From Leisingera sp. NJS204 (GTDB lineage: Bacteria; Pseudomonadota; Alphaproteobacteria; Rhodobacterales; Rhodobacteraceae), in the NCBI RefSeq assembly GCF_004123675.1, contig NZ_CP035417.1, positions 1,975,501 through 2,039,500 on the forward strand: DNA of 64,000 bases. Direction: 5' to 3'. Position numbers and translations under genes: made by a program. Under the pieces are notes generated by a model that searched no databases, was not told the DNA's origin, and was given only the letters and a program-made list of their open reading frames with translations. Positions 8,632 to 17,446 of this stretch are shown here, in pieces; position 1 is the first letter of the stretch; each line of letters begins with the position of its first letter.

Positions 8632-9213
8632 ATGACTCGTTTCGTAGCTATGACAGCCATCGCCGCCGTAATGGGCAGTGCGGCCTTTGCCGGCAATGTA
8701 AGTGATCCGGTGATTGAACCCGCTCCAGCTCCGGCGCCTGTTCCGGTGGCCAACGATGGCGGCGACTGGACCGGTTTCTACCTGGGTGGTCAGGTCGGCC
8801 AGCTGGATGCAGACGCCAGCAACGGCGCCTCTGGAGACGATACCGCTTATGGTATCCACGGCGGCTACAACCATGATTTCGGCCGTTTCGTATTGGGCGG
8901 CGAACTGGAATATGATGCAACCGACCTGGATCTGGGCGGCGGTGCGACTGTTGACTCGGTTGCCCGCGCCAAGGTGAAGGCCGGCTATGACTTTGGCAAT
9001 GTGCTGGCATATGTGACCGGTGGCGTGGCCGAAGCTGACAGCTCTCTGGGCAGCGAAACCGGTGAGTTCTACGGTGTCGGCATTGCCTATCAGGTGACCG
9101 ATCAGTGGCAAATCGGCGGCGAAGTGCTGGAGCATGAGTTCGACCAGTTCGGCAACTCGGGCGTGGGGGCGGATGCCACATCGGTATCGCTGCGCGCGTC
9201 CTTCAAGTTCTAA
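8632..9213 (+). CDS. Outer-membrane beta-barrel protein (opacity/Omp25-like)
   Basis: A 193-residue porin-like surface protein. It has a signal peptide (MTRFVAMTAIAAVMGSAAFA), a Pro/Ala-rich linker (EPAPAPAPVPV, residues 29-39), then an eight-strand-type barrel starting WTGFYLGGQVGQ and ending LRASFKF with C-terminal Phe. This layout is common to the OMP_b-brl family of alphaproteobacteria. AAAAGGAGAAG before the ATG is a strong ribosome binding site. A strong terminator follows, so it is a single-gene unit. The role is structural or unknown. Confidence 0.8.
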   Translation: MTRFVAMTAIAAVMGSAAFAGNVSDPVIEPAPAPAPVPVANDGGDWTGFYLGGQVGQLDADASNGASGDDTAYGIHGGYNHDFGRFVLGGELEYDATDLDLGGGATVDSVARAKVKAGYDFGNVLAYVTGGVAEADSSLGSETGEFYGVGIAYQVTDQWQIGGEVLEHEFDQFGNSGVGADATSVSLRASFKF

Positions 9214-9259
9214 GCCTGACAAAATTACGGGCGCGGCACTCCTGTTCCGTCGCGCCCTT

Positions 9260-9303
9260 GGCCGCCCGGTCCGGGCCCAAGACGGACCGGGCGGCCGTTG
9301 CTG
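9260..9303 (+). terminator. Terminator after outer-membrane protein gene
   Basis: A perfect 14-bp stem, GGCCGCCCGGTCCG with CGGACCGGGCGGCC, around a 9-nt loop, then GTTGCTGTTT. It lies 46 bp past the stop codon at 9213. The stem is very stable, although the T tract is weak. Confidence 0.75.
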
Positions 9304-9513
9304 TTTGAGGCAAAAGGCTTGGCGGGCGGAATGTCCCGTGCTAAGCAACCTGCATGAACCAAAATTGCACCATCATTAACTGCTGCATTACCTGCTGACA
9401 TATCAGCGGGCCGGTTTCTGTCGTTTTCATTTCTCTGACAAGTTGCTAAGCCCGCGCTGCGCGCAACGGGTGATGCTGGCCGTTTCTGGCTGGGCATGGG
9501 AGAGGAACCGGGC

Positions 9514-10896
9514 ATGGGTACCATGGACATAGAGATCAAGCTGCAGAATACGAAGACCCGCAAGAAGGAGGTCTTTGAGCCGATCAACGCCAGCAATGTA
9601 CGGATGTATGTCTGCGGTCCCACGGTCTATGACCGGGCGCATCTGGGCAATGCGCGTCCAGTGGTGGTATTTGATGTGCTATATCGTCTGCTGCGCGAGG
9701 TTTATGGAGCGGCGGAAGTGACTTACGCCCGGAACTTCACCGACGTGGATGACAAGATCAATGCACGTGCCACCGAAAGCGGACGCCAGATCGGCGATAT
9801 CACCGCCGAGACCACCCAGTGGTTCCTGGATGACATGGGTGAACTTGGCGCGCTGCAGCCCAACCACATGCCGCGCGCAACCGAATACATCCCGCAGATG
9901 GTGGCGATGATCGGGAATCTGATCGCCAAGGGCCACGCCTATGCGGCTGAAGGCCATGTGCTGTTTGCTGTCGACAGCTGGAAAGAGTCGTACGGCAAAC
10001 TATCGGGCCGGTCGGTGGACGACATGATTGCCGGCGCGCGGGTGGAAATCGCGCCCTACAAAAAGAACCCGATGGATTTTGTGCTGTGGAAACCTTCCAC
10101 TGATGACTTGCCAGGCTGGGACAGCCCCTGGGGCCGCGGACGGCCTGGCTGGCACATTGAATGCTCGGCAATGTCATATGAGCTTCTGGGCGGGACCTTT
10201 GACATTCACGGCGGCGGCAATGATCTGATGTTCCCGCACCACGAGAATGAAATTGCGCAAAGCTGCTGCGCCAATGGCGACGATAGCTTTGCACGGTACT
10301 GGCTGCACAACGAGATGCTGCAGGTCGAGGGAAAGAAGATGTCCAAGAGCCTGGGCAACTTCTTCACCGTGCGTGACCTGCTGGATCAGGGCTATCCGGG
10401 CGAGGTGATCCGGCTTGTGTTTTTGCAGACCCATTACCGAAAACCGATGGATTGGACTGACAAAAAGGCAAAAGAGGCCGAGGCGACGCTGCGCAAGTGG
10501 CGGGCGCTGACCACGGGCATCGAACCCGCGTCCAGCGCTGCTGCCGCGGTTCTGGCGGCTTTGGCGGATGACCTGAATACCGCTGGTGTCATTGCGGAGC
10601 TGCACAAGCTGGCGGCGGCTGGTGACGCAGCCGGTCTGCTGGCATCTGCCAATTTGCTGGGGCTGCTGACAAATGAGATGGGTGCGTGGGCTGCCGGACC
10701 AGCAGTGGATCTCTCCGGGTATGAAGAAATCCTCTTCAAAGCGCGCCAGAACGCCATGGAAACGAAGGATTTTTCTGAAGTTGATCGTCTGAAGGCGGCC
10801 TTGATAGAAGCGGGTCTGGAAGTGCGGATGAGCAAGGCGGGTGTCGAACTGGTGCCGGGGCCCGGATTTGACCCTGCGAAACTGGAGGCGCTTTGA
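9514..10896 (+). CDS. cysS: Cysteinyl-tRNA synthetase
   Basis: Class I synthetase charging tRNA-Cys. It is 460 residues from the ATG at 9514, chosen because AGAGGA lies 7 bases upstream; ATGs at 9496 and 9523 are also in frame. It shows the zinc-binding start [15 protein letters not shown] (the HIGH-equivalent), a second zinc region [24 protein letters not shown] and the KMSKS loop ([10 protein letters not shown]). It overlaps cimA by one base, so the two are probably co-translated, although the pairing is not a pathway link. Confidence 0.96.
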   Translation: MGTMDIEIKLQNTKTRKKEVFEPINASNVRMYVCGPTVYDRAHLGNARPVVVFDVLYRLLREVYGAAEVTYARNFTDVDDKINARATESGRQIGDITAETTQWFLDDMGELGALQPNHMPRATEYIPQMVAMIGNLIAKGHAYAAEGHVLFAVDSWKESYGKLSGRSVDDMIAGARVEIAPYKKNPMDFVLWKPSTDDLPGWDSPWGRGRPGWHIECSAMSYELLGGTFDIHGGGNDLMFPHHENEIAQSCCANGDDSFARYWLHNEMLQVEGKKMSKSLGNFFTVRDLLDQGYPGEVIRLVFLQTHYRKPMDWTDKKAKEAEATLRKWRALTTGIEPASSAAAAVLAALADDLNTAGVIAELHKLAAAGDAAGLLASANLLGLLTNEMGAWAAGPAVDLSGYEEILFKARQNAMETKDFSEVDRLKAALIEAGLEVRMSKAGVELVPGPGFDPAKLEAL

Positions 10897-12530
10897 TGGC
10901 CAAAGAACGCCTCTACCTCTACGACACAACCTTGCGGGACGGGCAGCAGACCCAGGGGGTGCAATTCTCAACCGCAGAAAAAATTCAAATATCCCATGCG
11001 CTTGACGGACTTGGTGTTGATTACATCGAAGGCGGCTGGCCGGGGGCGAACCCGACCGACAGTGCGTTTTTCAACGAGGCGCCTGATACACGCGCCACGA
11101 TGACTGCGTTTGGTATGACCAAGCGGGCAGGACGGTCAGCGGAAAACGACGATGTTCTGGCGGCGGTGATGAATGCCGGAACGCCAGCGGTGTGTCTGGT
11201 GGGCAAGAGCCATGACTACCATGTGACCCAGGCGCTGGGGATCACCCTGGACGAGAACTTGGAAAACATCCGTGCCTCGATCGCCCATATCGTAGCGCAG
11301 GGGCGCGAGGCGTTGTTTGATGCCGAACACTTCTTTGATGGATATAAGGATAACCCCGGCTTTGCGCTAAATGCTTGCCGGGCTGCACTGGAGGCCGGGG
11401 CGCGCTGGGTAGTGCTGTGCGACACCAATGGCGGCGTCCTGCCATCCGAAGTGAAGCGGATAGTCTCAGAAGTTGTTGCCGCCGGAATTCCAGGTGAGAA
11501 ACTTGGCATACATACCCATAATGACACGGAAAACGCCGTCGCTTGCTCGCTTGCGGCTGTGGAAGCAGGAGCGAGGCAGGTGCAAGGCACACTGAACGGC
11601 TTGGGTGAACGCTGCGGCAACGCCAACCTGACTGCGCTGATCCCGACACTGCTGTTGAAGGAACCCTATGCCAGCCGGTTTGAGACAGGCGTCACCCATG
11701 AAGCTCTGGAAAGCCTGACCCGGATCAGCCGGATGCTGGACGATATCCTGAACCGGGTTCCGGTGCGGCAGGCGGCTTATGTGGGGGCCTCGGCCTTTGC
11801 CCATAAGGCGGGTCTGCACGCCAGCGCGATCCTCAAGGATCCTTCGACCTATGAACACATAGAGCCGGGCAAGGTTGGCAACGCGCGGGTTATACCGATG
11901 TCGAACCAGGCCGGTCAGTCGAACCTGCGCAAGCGTTTGACTGATGCGGGTCTGAGTGTGGACAAAGGCAATCCGGCACTGGCGCTGATCCTGGAACGGA
12001 TCAAGACGCGTGAGGCAGAGGGGTATTCCTATGACACCGCGCAGGCGTCGTTTGAGCTGCTGGCGCGCAAGGAGCTGGGGCAGCTGCCGGAATTCTTTGA
12101 AGTCAAACGCTATAAGGTCACCGTTGAGCGGCGCAAGAACAAATACAACCGGATGGTCAGCCTGTCAGAGGCGGTTGTGGTGGTGAAGGTCGATGGCGAA
12201 AAGCGGCTGTCTGTCAGTGAATCCCTTGATGATACCGGCAGCGATCGTGGTCCGGTCAACGCTCTGGCGCGGGCGCTGAGCAAGGACCTGGGGCGCTATT
12301 CTGCACAGCTGGAAGATATGCGGCTGGTCGATTTCAAGGTGCGGATCACCCAAGGCGGCACCGAGGCTGTGACGCGGGTTATCATCGACAGCGAAGACAG
12401 CCAGGGCCATCGCTGGTCGACGGTTGGCGTCAGCCCGAACATCATCGATGCGTCGTTTGAGGCGCTGCTGGACGCGATCCGCTGGAAGCTGATCCATGAC
12501 GGCGGGGCCGGGCAGGCGGATGACGTTTGA
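10896..12530 (+). CDS. cimA: (R)-citramalate synthase
   Basis: Condenses pyruvate with acetyl-CoA to citramalate, the first step of the threonine-independent isoleucine route. It is 544 residues. The DRE-TIM (HMGL-like) domain starts DTTLRDGQQTQGVQFS and has the metal-binding HTHND near residue 207. It is followed by a linker and a C-terminal LeuA-type regulatory domain (about 395-530). It reads more like CimA than LeuA (TLRDGQQTQG, EGGWPGANPTD). The ATG overlaps the cysS stop by one base. Confidence 0.92.
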   Translation: MAKERLYLYDTTLRDGQQTQGVQFSTAEKIQISHALDGLGVDYIEGGWPGANPTDSAFFNEAPDTRATMTAFGMTKRAGRSAENDDVLAAVMNAGTPAVCLVGKSHDYHVTQALGITLDENLENIRASIAHIVAQGREALFDAEHFFDGYKDNPGFALNACRAALEAGARWVVLCDTNGGVLPSEVKRIVSEVVAAGIPGEKLGIHTHNDTENAVACSLAAVEAGARQVQGTLNGLGERCGNANLTALIPTLLLKEPYASRFETGVTHEALESLTRISRMLDDILNRVPVRQAAYVGASAFAHKAGLHASAILKDPSTYEHIEPGKVGNARVIPMSNQAGQSNLRKRLTDAGLSVDKGNPALALILERIKTREAEGYSYDTAQASFELLARKELGQLPEFFEVKRYKVTVERRKNKYNRMVSLSEAVVVVKVDGEKRLSVSESLDDTGSDRGPVNALARALSKDLGRYSAQLEDMRLVDFKVRITQGGTEAVTRVIIDSEDSQGHRWSTVGVSPNIIDASFEALLDAIRWKLIHDGGAGQADDV

Positions 12531-13296
12531 TGCTGATCTGACGGCCTGCGCCGAGCTGGTCCAGCAAAGCGACCCGGACCGGTTTTTGGCCACGATGGCT
12601 GCGCCGGTTCAGGCGCGGCCGTTGCTGTTTGCGCTCTATGCTTTCAATATCGAACTGGCGCGGGCACCCTGGGCCAGCCAGGAGAGTATGATTGCCGAAA
12701 TGCGGGTGCAATGGTGGCGCGATGCAGGCGCCGAGATTGCCGAGGGGGGTTCTGTCCGCCGCCACTATGCGGCCACGCCATTGGGGCGGCTGCTGAAGCC
12801 GGAACTGGCTGCCTGCATCGACGGCATGGCCGGGGCGCGGCGTTGGGATATATACAAGGATCCCTTTGCTGATGAAGCTGAATTTGATAGCTACATTGAT
12901 CGCACCAGCGGTTCGCTGATGTGGATGGCGGCAGCGTCACTAGGTCAGGCGGATGAAGCCGTTGTACGGGGTTTTGCCTATGGCGCGGGCATTGCCAATT
13001 GGTTGCGCGCCATTCCGGAGCTGGAAGCGCAGAAGCGGATTCCGTTGCTGGATGGGACCTTGGAAGGCGTGCAGGCTTTGGCGCGCAAAGGGTTGCAGCA
13101 GCTGACTAAAGCCCGCGCGGATCGCAGCGCGGTTTCGAAACAGGCAGGCAGGGCGTTGTTGGCGGGATGGCAGGCCGAGGCCATTCTGAAACAGGCGGAG
13201 AAACAGCCGGAGCGGGTGGCGCAGGGTGCATTAGGGCAAAGCGAATTCCGGCGAAGAACAGGCCTGATGCGGCGGGCTGTCCTTGGCCGCTGGTAG
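12520..13296 (+). CDS. Squalene/phytoene synthase-family protein, NDUFAF6-like
   Basis: A 258-residue protein from the ATG at 12520, overlapping cimA by 11 bases; an upstream ATG at 12496 is possible. It has the all-alpha isoprenoid-synthase fold signatures MRVQWWRDAGAEIAEG and YGAGIANWLRAIPELEAQKR. The paired aspartate-rich DxxxD motifs needed for prenyl-diphosphate chemistry are not visible. At the second site the family's NxLRD is NWLRAIP, as in mitochondrial NDUFAF6, a complex I assembly factor. I therefore favour a non-catalytic respiratory-assembly role over carotenoid synthesis. No carotenoid or hopanoid genes are nearby. Confidence 0.75.
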   Translation: MTFDADLTACAELVQQSDPDRFLATMAAPVQARPLLFALYAFNIELARAPWASQESMIAEMRVQWWRDAGAEIAEGGSVRRHYAATPLGRLLKPELAACIDGMAGARRWDIYKDPFADEAEFDSYIDRTSGSLMWMAAASLGQADEAVVRGFAYGAGIANWLRAIPELEAQKRIPLLDGTLEGVQALARKGLQQLTKARADRSAVSKQAGRALLAGWQAEAILKQAEKQPERVAQGALGQSEFRRRTGLMRRAVLGRW

Positions 13297-13310
13297 ATAG
13301 AAATCAAAGA

Positions 13311-13338
13311 AAAAGGCGCCTGATCGGGCGCCTTTTTT
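13311..13338. terminator. Bidirectional terminator
   Basis: AAAAGGCGCC, five-base loop, GGGCGCC, TTTTTT. A-rich upstream and T-rich downstream arms let it serve both the plus-strand gene ending at 13296 and the minus-strand MFS gene ending at 13358. Confidence 0.9.
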
Positions 13339-13357
13339 GTTATTGCAGGAGGATACA

Positions 13358-14575
13358 TCAGGCCTCTTTGGGGCGCATCACCAGCCACACCAGCGCGCCG
13401 CCTGCCAGCACCAGGAAGGGAGCCATCGCCATGTTCACGGCGCTCCAGCCGTCTGCAGGGTTGCCGCCCGAGCAGTTCATCAGCCCGCCTGAAGCCAGCG
13501 ACGCCATGGTGACCCCGCCAAAGACCAGAAGGTCGTTCAGCCCCTGCATCCGGCCGCGCTCATAGCTTTCATGTGCGCCGGCCAGCATGGTTGTGGCGCC
13601 GATAAAGCCGAAGTTCCAGCCCACGCCCAAAAGCACCAGCGCGATGAAGAAGTTCTCGATTTCAACGCCTTGCAAGGCAACAGCACCGGCACCGGCAAGG
13701 ATAACCAGGCCTGCGGCCACAATCTTTTCCACACCGAAGCGGGCGATCAGGTGGCCGGTAAAGAAGGACGGCACATACATCGCCAGAACGTGAGAGGTGA
13801 CCACGTCGGCAGCATTGCCTTCGGTAAAACCGCAGCCGACCACCGCCAGAGGTGTGGAGGTCATCACCAGGTTCATCAAGGCGTAGGAGACCATGGCGCA
13901 GATCACGGCAACCGCAATCACCGGGGTCTTCAGCAATTCCAGACGGCTGCGGCCCTTGGGGCTGTCCTCGCTAGGTGCGGGCGGCTTTGGAATGTCCAGA
14001 AACAAGAACAGTGCAGCCCCGAAGACGTTGACTGCGATCACCGCCAGATAGGTACCGAGAAAAGGAATAACAAAGGCTTGGCTGGTAAACTTGACAATCT
14101 GAGGTCCGATGATAGCAGCAGCAAGGCCGCCGGCCATAACATAGGAAATCGCCTTGGGGCGGAACGCTTCGGACGCCGTATCGGCGGCAGCAAAACGGTA
14201 GAAACCGTGCGCGCTCATATAAACGCCGGTCAGCAGGCTGCCGAGCAGGAAGATGGGAAAGGAGCCAAGGTACAACCCGTAAGCGCCGACCAGCCCGCCA
14301 ACAGATCCAAAGGCCGCGCCGGTAAAGAACCCGGCCCGCCGGCCCCAGCGCTGCATAATGGCCGAGATGGGCGTGGCGGCCAGCATCGAGCCGCCGACAA
14401 TCAGCGAAATCGGCAGCGTTGCAAAACAGGGGTTCGAGGCCAGCGACTGGCCGGCCAGGCCGCCAACAATGAAAATCATCGGCATTTGGGCGCCGAGGAT
14501 CGCCTGGGCCAGCACCAGGATGGCGACGTTTTTCTTGGCGACTGTGTCGCTGGGGGTGGTCATGCTTATGGTCAT
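13358..14575 (-). CDS. MFS transporter
   Basis: A 405-residue major facilitator with about 12 hydrophobic segments in two halves, joined by a charged cytoplasmic loop near residues 205-225 (PKPPAPSEDSPKGRSRLE). The MFS motif A equivalent after TM2 is degenerate (QRWGRRAGFFTG), and a matching RFGVEK lies in the second half. The start is either 14575 or the ATG four codons in (14563). Its neighbours are unrelated, so the substrate cannot be guessed. It is divergent from the AlkA-type gene. Confidence 0.82.
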   Translation of the reverse strand: MTISMTTPSDTVAKKNVAILVLAQAILGAQMPMIFIVGGLAGQSLASNPCFATLPISLIVGGSMLAATPISAIMQRWGRRAGFFTGAAFGSVGGLVGAYGLYLGSFPIFLLGSLLTGVYMSAHGFYRFAAADTASEAFRPKAISYVMAGGLAAAIIGPQIVKFTSQAFVIPFLGTYLAVIAVNVFGAALFLFLDIPKPPAPSEDSPKGRSRLELLKTPVIAVAVICAMVSYALMNLVMTSTPLAVVGCGFTEGNAADVVTSHVLAMYVPSFFTGHLIARFGVEKIVAAGLVILAGAGAVALQGVEIENFFIALVLLGVGWNFGFIGATTMLAGAHESYERGRMQGLNDLLVFGGVTMASLASGGLMNCSGGNPADGWSAVNMAMAPFLVLAGGALVWLVMRPKEA

Positions 14576-14670
14576 GTGGGATGCGTAGCTGTGAATATGT
14601 GCAGGAGCAAGCCAGCGGGCCAGGCCCTGCGATCACGGTTTCTTTCAACCGCCGCCAATCAGGGGGTAAC

Positions 14671-15330
14671 GTGGCGTCAGATGGACAGACATTCCTGCCG
14701 GGAGCGGGACGGATTATCCAATGCGACGCCTGCGTGAGTGAGGGCGCCGAATGGCTGGCCGCGCAGGACAGCCGGTTTGCCGATGCTTTGAAATTGACCG
14801 GCCCATTGCCGCTGCGCCGCAAGCCGGACGGGTTTGCCGAGCTGTTGAGCGCAATTGTCAGCCAGCAGGTGAGTGTGGCCTCCGCCAAGGCGATCTGGGC
14901 CCGGATGAAGGCCGCCAGGCTCACCGGGCCGCGTAAGATACTGTGGGCCACGGATGAGGATCTGCGCGCAGCAGGCCTCAGCCGCCAGAAGATCCGCTAT
15001 GCCCGTGCACTGGCTGAGGCACGCATTGATTTCAAAGCCTTGCGGGACGTTCCGGATGCGGAAGTGATTACACGTCTGGTCGAGGTCCCGGGGATCGGTG
15101 TTTGGACGGCTGAGATTTATGCAATGTTTTCGCTGGGCCGGGCCGATGTCTTTGCCCCTGGCGATTTGGCCCTTCAGGAGGCGGCACGGGTGCTGTTTGA
15201 TCTGCCGGCCCGCCCCAAGGACCGGGAACTGCGGCAAATGGCCGAAGACTGGTCGCCCTGGCGATCGGTTGCGGCGCGCATTCTCTGGGCCTATTACCGG
15301 GTGGCGAAGGACAGGGAAGGGATCCGATGA
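14671..15330 (+). CDS. DNA-3-methyladenine glycosylase II (AlkA-like)
   Basis: Base-excision repair enzyme removing alkylated purines. The helix-hairpin-helix motif LVEVPGIGVWTAEIY is followed by the catalytic Asp in FAPGDLALQEA. The HhH-GPD domain covers almost the whole protein; the N-terminal AlkA wing is absent, as in short AlkA forms. I chose the GTG at 14671 (AGGGGG four bases upstream; 219 residues). The open frame extends back to 14581, but those extra 30 residues look non-coding. It overlaps the next gene by 4 bases (ATGA). Confidence 0.8.
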   Translation: MASDGQTFLPGAGRIIQCDACVSEGAEWLAAQDSRFADALKLTGPLPLRRKPDGFAELLSAIVSQQVSVASAKAIWARMKAARLTGPRKILWATDEDLRAAGLSRQKIRYARALAEARIDFKALRDVPDAEVITRLVEVPGIGVWTAEIYAMFSLGRADVFAPGDLALQEAARVLFDLPARPKDRELRQMAEDWSPWRSVAARILWAYYRVAKDREGIR

Positions 15331-15992
15331 CTCGTGTACTGAATGCCGGCCGCAAAGAGCCGCTCTCCGGCGATATCCGCTCGATTGTGGTGTTCCTGCA
15401 TGGTTATGGCGCCAATGGCGCCGACCTGCTGGGGCTTGCGGACCCTTTGGCTGAACATTTGCCGGATACGCTGTTTGTCGCGCCTGACGCGCCTGAAGCC
15501 TGTGCCGGCGCTCCGATGGGCTATCAGTGGTTTCCGATTCCCTGGATCGACGGCTCTTCGGAAGAGGAAAGCATGCGCGGCATGCAGGCGGCCGAAGAAG
15601 ATTTGAATGCCTTCCTGAATGCGCTGATGGTGGACGAGGACGTGCTGCCGGAACAGGTGGTGCTGTTCGGGTTCAGCCAGGGCACAATGATGAGCCTGCA
15701 GATTGCTCCACGGCGAGAAGACGCGGTGGCCGGTATTGTAGCCTTTTCCGGCCGTCTGCTGGCGCCTGAACTGCTCAAGGACGAAGCCGTGTCCAAGATG
15801 CCGATCCTGCTGGTGCACGGAGATCAGGACGATGTGGTGCCGGTGCAATCCTTGCCGGAAGCGGCGGAAGCTTTGCAGGAGGCCGGTTTTCAGGATGTCT
15901 TTGCCCATATTCAAAAGGGCACGGGCCATGGCATCGCACCGGATGGCTTGAGCGTAGCCTTGGCCTTTATGCGCGATAAGCTGGGGTTGTAA
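15327..15992 (+). CDS. Carboxylesterase/phospholipase-type alpha/beta hydrolase
   Basis: A 221-residue serine hydrolase of the YpfH/acyl-protein thioesterase class. The nucleophile Ser is at 117 in GFSQG, the likely Asp near 168-169 in HGDQDDVVP and the His at 201 in GTGHGI. The oxyanion-side motif FLHGYGANGADL is at 23-34. No signal peptide, so cytosolic. It is translationally coupled to the glycosylase (ATGA overlap). The natural ester is unknown. Confidence 0.85.
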   Translation: MTRVLNAGRKEPLSGDIRSIVVFLHGYGANGADLLGLADPLAEHLPDTLFVAPDAPEACAGAPMGYQWFPIPWIDGSSEEESMRGMQAAEEDLNAFLNALMVDEDVLPEQVVLFGFSQGTMMSLQIAPRREDAVAGIVAFSGRLLAPELLKDEAVSKMPILLVHGDQDDVVPVQSLPEAAEALQEAGFQDVFAHIQKGTGHGIAPDGLSVALAFMRDKLGL

Positions 15993-16044
15993 CGCTGGAT
16001 CAAAGACTTCCCGCCCTGGGCTGCTCCATCAAAGATGAGGCGAA

Positions 16045-16115
16045 CCGGGTCCGGACCCGGCGGGCCCGCAAAATTCTTGGCAAGAATTTTGGCCGGAAAA
16101 TTCAAATTTTCCGGC
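16045..16115. repeat. Cluster of three palindromes (REP-like), copy A
   Basis: Three palindromes in 71 bp: CCGGGTCCGGACCCGG (16045-16060, perfect); AAAATTCTTG with CAAGAATTTT (16070-16090); and CCGGAAAATT with AATTTTCCGG (16093-16114). They lie between convergent genes and may also stop transcription. A related arrangement (AATT hairpin, GGCC spacer, CCGGAAA hairpin) occurs at 42652-42697, which suggests a dispersed intergenic element. Confidence 0.6.
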
Positions 16116-16129
16116 GCGCTGCAGCCGAT

Positions 16130-16552
16130 TCAATAAGCCCAAAGCTGCGGTTCGGCGATTTCAATCGAGTTTCCTGCCGGGTCGCGGAAGTAGAGGGAGT
16201 GCGCTCCGCTGGGCCAGTCGAACTCAGCCTCAATTTCAATCCCTGATGCCACCAGACGGCCGCGCATCAAAAGCAGGTCTGCCCGCGGCTGGGCAAAACA
16301 TATGTGCCCCGGGCCGCTGCTGCCATGCGGCGGCACTGGTAAACGCGGATTGCCGGGCGGCTTTATGGTTTCCTGAGCATTGAAAATCAGCAATACCGAA
16401 GTTCCGCAGCGAAAGAAGACGTGCCTGTCACCGACCCGTTGAATCCGCTCAAGTCCCAGGATCCGGCCGTAGAATTCTTCTGCCGCGTCCAGATCATCGG
16501 CATATAGCGCAGTTTCCAGAATGGCTTTGGGGGCAGGGGCTTGCGGTGGCAT
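16130..16552 (-). CDS. VOC-family (glyoxalase/bleomycin-resistance fold) protein
   Basis: 140 residues forming one vicinal-oxygen-chelate unit of two beta-alpha-beta-beta-beta modules. The first is LETALYADDLDAAEEFYGRI. The second has PGHICFA and the closing FRDPAGNSIEIAEPQ. The candidate metal ligands are the H in GHICF and the final E in SIEIAEP. It could be a dioxygenase, lyase or isomerase; substrate not assignable. It is convergent to the esterase and lies 12 bases after the pseudouridine synthase gene on the same strand. Confidence 0.75.
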   Translation of the reverse strand: MPPQAPAPKAILETALYADDLDAAEEFYGRILGLERIQRVGDRHVFFRCGTSVLLIFNAQETIKPPGNPRLPVPPHGSSGPGHICFAQPRADLLLMRGRLVASGIEIEAEFDWPSGAHSLYFRDPAGNSIEIAEPQLWAY

Positions 16553-16564
16553 GCTGACAGGATA

Positions 16565-17218
16565 TCAGCGCCGCCGCGGCCTGTCACTTGCCGGGTTCCG
16601 GTTCGCAGATGCCTTGGGCCTGCGGGGCGGTTTTTGCGAAGGTTTGGGCGGCCCTGGCACCTTTGGGGCTTCAAGATCGTCCCACGCTCCCTGAGCCAGC
16701 CCCTCGAGTGTCCAAGCGCCGATGCTATAGCGGATCAGGCGCAGCGTCGGGTATCCGGCCGCGGCTGTCATCCGCCTTACCTGCCGGTTGCGGCCCTCGC
16801 GGATTGTCAGTTCCAGCCAGCTGTCGGCGACGGTCTTGCGCATCCGGACAGGCGGCGTGCGGGCCCAAAGGCCCGGCGGCTCATCCATTAGCCGGGCTTT
16901 GGCTGGCAGAGTCTTTCCGTCTTTCAATTCAATGCCTTCTGCAAGTAACTTGAGCGCCTCAGCGTCAGGTTTGCCCTCGACCTGGACCCAATAGGTCTTG
17001 GTCATTTTATGTTTCGGGTCGGTGATCCAGGACTGCAGCCGGCCGTTGTCTGTCAGCAGCATCAGCCCTTCGCTGTCGCGGTCAAGACGGCCGGCAGCAT
17101 AAACACTGGGGCAGTCAATGAAATCGCTCAGCGTGGCACGGGGGCTGCCCTGACTGCCGCGATCAGTGAACTGGGGCAGCACATCATAAGGTTTGTTGAA
17201 GCGGATCAGGCGGGTCAT
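16565..17218 (-). CDS. 23S rRNA pseudouridine synthase, RluE/RsuA type
   Basis: Isomerises a uridine in 23S rRNA (U2457 in the RluE group). It is 217 residues from the ATG at 17218 (MTRLIRFNKPYDVL). The catalytic-Asp motif is AAGRLDRDSEGLMLLT and the RsuA-family NRQVRRMTAAAGYPTLRLIR follows. There is no N-terminal S4 domain, which fits RluE. The C-terminus carries a Pro/Lys/Arg-rich tail of about 35 residues, probably an RNA-contacting extension. Confidence 0.88.
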   Translation of the reverse strand: MTRLIRFNKPYDVLPQFTDRGSQGSPRATLSDFIDCPSVYAAGRLDRDSEGLMLLTDNGRLQSWITDPKHKMTKTYWVQVEGKPDAEALKLLAEGIELKDGKTLPAKARLMDEPPGLWARTPPVRMRKTVADSWLELTIREGRNRQVRRMTAAAGYPTLRLIRYSIGAWTLEGLAQGAWDDLEAPKVPGPPKPSQKPPRRPKASANRNPASDRPRRR

Positions 17219-17446
17219 GGCATGGCAATAGGCGGGCCAATCAGGCAGAGCAAGAGAGAACACAAAACAGGCTTGTGGATAACTTTCACCGCATTGTCAC
17301 GGAATCAGCTTAGATAGATCCCGAGATATTGTGGATCATCAGGGCTTGTCAGGTGCTAACCACGAGATATAGTCAAATGAAAGCTGGGGCGGTTTCCCCG
17401 CTCTGGTTCCGGATAACGGAAGATCAGTGCGAGGAAGACGTTCACA

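Noticed and set aside
13571-14737. A 388-codon frame antisense to the MFS transporter.
   Set aside because: Same antisense-composition pattern (Gly/His/Gln-rich). The MFS frame has coherent membrane segments, so this is a shadow.
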